DNA of 8,490 nucleotides from Mesorhizobium sp. GTDB lineage: Bacteria; Pseudomonadota; Alphaproteobacteria; Rhizobiales; Rhizobiaceae. The position numbers were made by a program, and so were the translations under genes. The notes beneath the pieces were generated by a model. It saw nothing but the letters and a program-made list of their open reading frames with translations, was not told the origin of the DNA and did no database searches. Where the stretch lies: positions 1-8,490 of the forward strand of contig JAEKLU010000149.1 in assembly GCA_019509685.1 (NCBI GenBank), read 5' to 3'. Below are positions 6,811 to 8,490 of the stretch, one piece after another (the first letter of the stretch is position 1; the number at the start of each line of letters is the position of its first letter).

Positions 6811-8259
6811 TCACTTCTTCCTTACCGGCGCGAGGATATCGAATGGCAGATCGTTCGTCTGCTCCGACGGCGTCCGCGCATAGGTTTCGGTGTCTGCCGT
6901 TTCAGGCGTGCCGAACTCGGTCTTCGCATAGGCGGTAGCCTGTTTTGGCGGCTGAATGTCCATTGTCTTCAGCAACTGCCCGGTTGCGGCAAGCAGCCGG
7001 TATTCGGCGAAAAGCGACGCATAGGACGCCGTGTCCGCCAGTGTCGCGGTGTTGAAGCGGGTGTTCTGCGCGTCGAGCACGTCGAGCAGCGAACGCTGCC
7101 CGACCTTGAACTGCTCGCGATAGGACGCCACCAGCTTTTCGTTGGTGGCGGCCTGCTGCCTCAGCGTCTTTGCCTGCTCGGCCTGCCGGAAGCGGCGATC
7201 CCACGAGGTGCGGACCGCTTCCTCGATTTCGCGCAAGACCTGATGCAAGGCCAGCCGCTGTTCGCTGGTGCGGCGGATCTGCTCCTGCTCGTTGGCCTTG
7301 TCGATGCCGCCGCGATAAAGGTTCCAACGCAGCACCACCCGCGCTTGCAGGTCGTTGGTGCCACCGTCGCTGCCATCGATGTCGGAGCCTGCCCGGGCAA
7401 CTCCCTCGGCAGTGATGGAGGGGCCGTATTTTGCCCGTGCGGCGTCCACCAGCGAGGCCGCGGCGTCGATGTCGCTGTTGGCCATGTGCACGCGTGGATT
7501 GTTCTGTCGCGCCAGCCCGATCGCTTCATCGAGCGACCTTGGCAGCGCAGCGGAAACATCGCCGGGTCTGGCGGCGCTGGTCAGCGGCTTTCCGACAGTC
7601 TTGAAGAACCGGATCTTTGCGGCCTCCATTTCCTCGGCGGCTTCCTGGAGGCGCGCCTTGGCGGCGAACAGCCGCTCCTCCGCCTGTTGGCGGTCGGCAT
7701 CGTTCAGCGCGCCGCCGGCAATGCCTTGCCGGATGTCGCCGAGAATTGCCTGATGGAAGGCAAGGTTCTTTTTGGCTTCGGCAACGATCGAGGCCTGCAG
7801 CATGGCTTCAAGATAATCCTGGACGACGGAGAGGCCGATGAATTCGGACCGTTCCAGAACCCGGAACGAGGCGCCGTCGACCCGCGAGGCCTGGCGGTTG
7901 AGTTCGGCGTGCCTTGCACCGCTATCATAGAGCGTCTGCGAAACCGTGAGATCGGTTTCTGCCGGATAGAGCGTATCGTTCTCGATATCCAGCGCGCGCC
8001 TGTCAGGATTGTCGAGGCGGCGCGCCCCCGCCGACGCTTCGAGATCCACACTCGGCAGATAGAGACCCTTCGCCTGGCGCAACTCGAACTCGATGGCCTC
8101 ACGATTTTCGATCGCTTGGCCGATTTCCGGATTGGACTCCACCGCGACCGCCATCGCCTCTCGAAGAGTGATGGCGTGAGCGTTGCCATAGCTCAACATC
8201 GTAGCAGTCATCAACAAGCCGAGGCGCTTAGCCAAGGTCGACACCGCTGTCTTATTCAT
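6811..8259 (-). CDS. TolC/LapE-like outer-membrane channel of a type I secretion system
   Basis: The product is 482 residues from the ATG at 8259. This start places a good Sec signal at residues 1-29 (LGLLMTATMLSYGNAHA, cut before ITLREA). The frame stays open to an ATG at 8328, but that would bury the signal and run through a tandem DNA repeat. Two TolC repeats are visible: the first opens with ITLREAMAVAVESNPEIG, the second with SLDEAIGLARQNNPRV. Both contain long alpha-helical stretches rich in Ala, Gln and Glu, and the second ends with FKVGQRSLLDVLDAQNTRFN, a hallmark of type I secretion TolC proteins. The last 50 residues are a polar tail. The protein forms the outer-membrane and periplasmic tunnel; in Lap systems the adhesin's retention module stays lodged in this channel. 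It is the first gene of the operon. The leader GGGGTGTGGGGTA before the ATG is a poor, G-rich ribosome binding site. Confidence 0.93.
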   Translation of the reverse strand: MNKTAVSTLAKRLGLLMTATMLSYGNAHAITLREAMAVAVESNPEIGQAIENREAIEFELRQAKGLYLPSVDLEASAGARRLDNPDRRALDIENDTLYPAETDLTVSQTLYDSGARHAELNRQASRVDGASFRVLERSEFIGLSVVQDYLEAMLQASIVAEAKKNLAFHQAILGDIRQGIAGGALNDADRQQAEERLFAAKARLQEAAEEMEAAKIRFFKTVGKPLTSAARPGDVSAALPRSLDEAIGLARQNNPRVHMANSDIDAAASLVDAARAKYGPSITAEGVARAGSDIDGSDGGTNDLQARVVLRWNLYRGGIDKANEQEQIRRTSEQRLALHQVLREIEEAVRTSWDRRFRQAEQAKTLRQQAATNEKLVASYREQFKVGQRSLLDVLDAQNTRFNTATLADTASYASLFAEYRLLAATGQLLKTMDIQPPKQATAYAKTEFGTPETADTETYARTPSEQTNDLPFDILAPVRKK

Positions 8260-8280
8260 TACCCCACACCCCACGCTCCC

Positions 8281-8360
8281 GTCGCCATTTAAGGCGGTAC
8301 ATCCCCAAGGGAGTGTCCCCGACGCCATTGAGGCGCTGCATCCCTAAGGGGAGTTTCCAC
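8281..8360. repeat. Tandem imperfect 40-bp repeat with paired dyads, upstream of the secretion operon
   Basis: Two copies, 8281-8320 and 8321-8360, align with about ten differences including two single-base indels. Each unit contains two small inverted repeats: CGCC-N5/6-GGCG (8283-8296 and 8323-8335) and a CCC/GGG dyad (8302-8312 CCCCAAGGG type; 8342-8351 CCCTAAGGGG). The differences keep the CGCC/GGCG arms paired in both copies. The array ends 22 bp upstream of the TolC-like start, so it is either a regulator binding array or a structured leader in the operon mRNA. It matches no riboswitch I recognise. Confidence 0.6.
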
Positions 8361-8490
8361 TAATTTCCGTAACATGTGTGAGTGCTTATTGATTTAGTGG
8401 TTACTAAAACCGCTTAATAAGTTCGCAGGATGTGGCAAAAATGGCACAAAAATGCGCTTTTGGCCGCAACCGAGAGCGGTCCAACATCGG
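8361..8490. promoter_or_regulatory. AT-rich probable promoter region of the secretion operon with nested dyads
   Basis: This stretch is clearly more AT-rich than the genes. It holds the inverted repeat TTTAGT-GGTT-ACTAAA (8393-8408), nested inside CTTATT (8385-8390) and AATAAG (8416-8421). A short direct repeat, TGGCAAAAA and TGGCACAAAAA, follows at 8432-8452. No clear -35/-10 pair was found for the minus strand. The dyads could be an operator over the operon promoter. No gene starts here within the window. Confidence 0.4.

Noticed and set aside
6325..8292. 655-residue plus-strand open frame
   Set aside because: It is the antisense shadow of the ABC and TolC-like genes, with no family signature and no ribosome binding site of note.
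8260..8328. Upstream start adding 23 residues to the TolC-like protein
   Set aside because: It would place 23 non-signal residues before a good Sec signal and translate part of the tandem DNA repeat; the ATG at 8259 gives a normal signal peptide.
8260..8360. c-di-GMP riboswitch in the operon leader
   Set aside because: A riboswitch would suit the Lap theme, but the conserved GEMM core motifs are absent; the region shows only small repeated dyads.
8442..8457. Sigma-54-like promoter (TGGCAC ... TGCGC) on the plus strand
   Set aside because: The GC element is one base too close to the GG element, and it points away from the operon to a gene outside the window.

Overview
The window is GC-rich, with dense NNG/NNC codon use and long open shadow frames opposite every real gene. 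Protein style suggests an alphaproteobacterium of the Hyphomicrobiales, plausibly Mesorhizobium or a relative; this is a judgement from protein style and the RHH_4-type regulator, not a database match. No tRNA, rRNA, CRISPR, insertion sequence or phage gene was seen.

Layout from left to right. (1) 1-1347, minus strand: the first 449 residues of a large surface adhesin, running off the left edge. It has a low-complexity Ala/Pro head, a beta-rich FecR-like/retention-module-like segment, a Gly/Ser linker carrying a Ser-Ala-Ala-Gly site, then T1SS-143-like and VCBS-like repeats. (2) 1348-1669: a divergent AT-rich control region with two neighbouring dyads. (3) 1670-2608, plus strand: an exported bacterial transglutaminase-like cysteine proteinase (BTLCP, the LapG family) with a complete Cys-His-Asp triad. 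(4) 2609-2681: a convergent junction with an imperfect 11-bp hairpin. (5) 2679-8259, minus strand: a four-gene operon read right to left. It encodes a TolC/LapE-like outer-membrane channel, a LapB-like ABC exporter with an inactive C39-like domain, a HlyD/LapC-like membrane fusion protein, and a small protein joining a ribbon-helix-helix domain to a PAS-like half. The last gene overlaps the HlyD gene by 11 nt. (6) 8260-8490: the operon's upstream region, with a tandem imperfect 40-bp repeat and an AT-rich nested dyad.

How the genes fit together: this looks like a nearly complete Lap-type reversible adhesion module. The three-part type I system would export the adhesin. The adhesin's N-terminal module would hold it in the outer-membrane channel, and the periplasmic LapG-like protease would cut after that module to release it and the cell from the surface. 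The c-di-GMP receptor that normally restrains LapG (LapD) is not in the window. The least explained parts are the RHH-PAS-like protein translationally tied to the exporter and the structured repeats ahead of the operon; together they suggest local transcriptional control of adhesin export that the classical Pseudomonas Lap model does not include.
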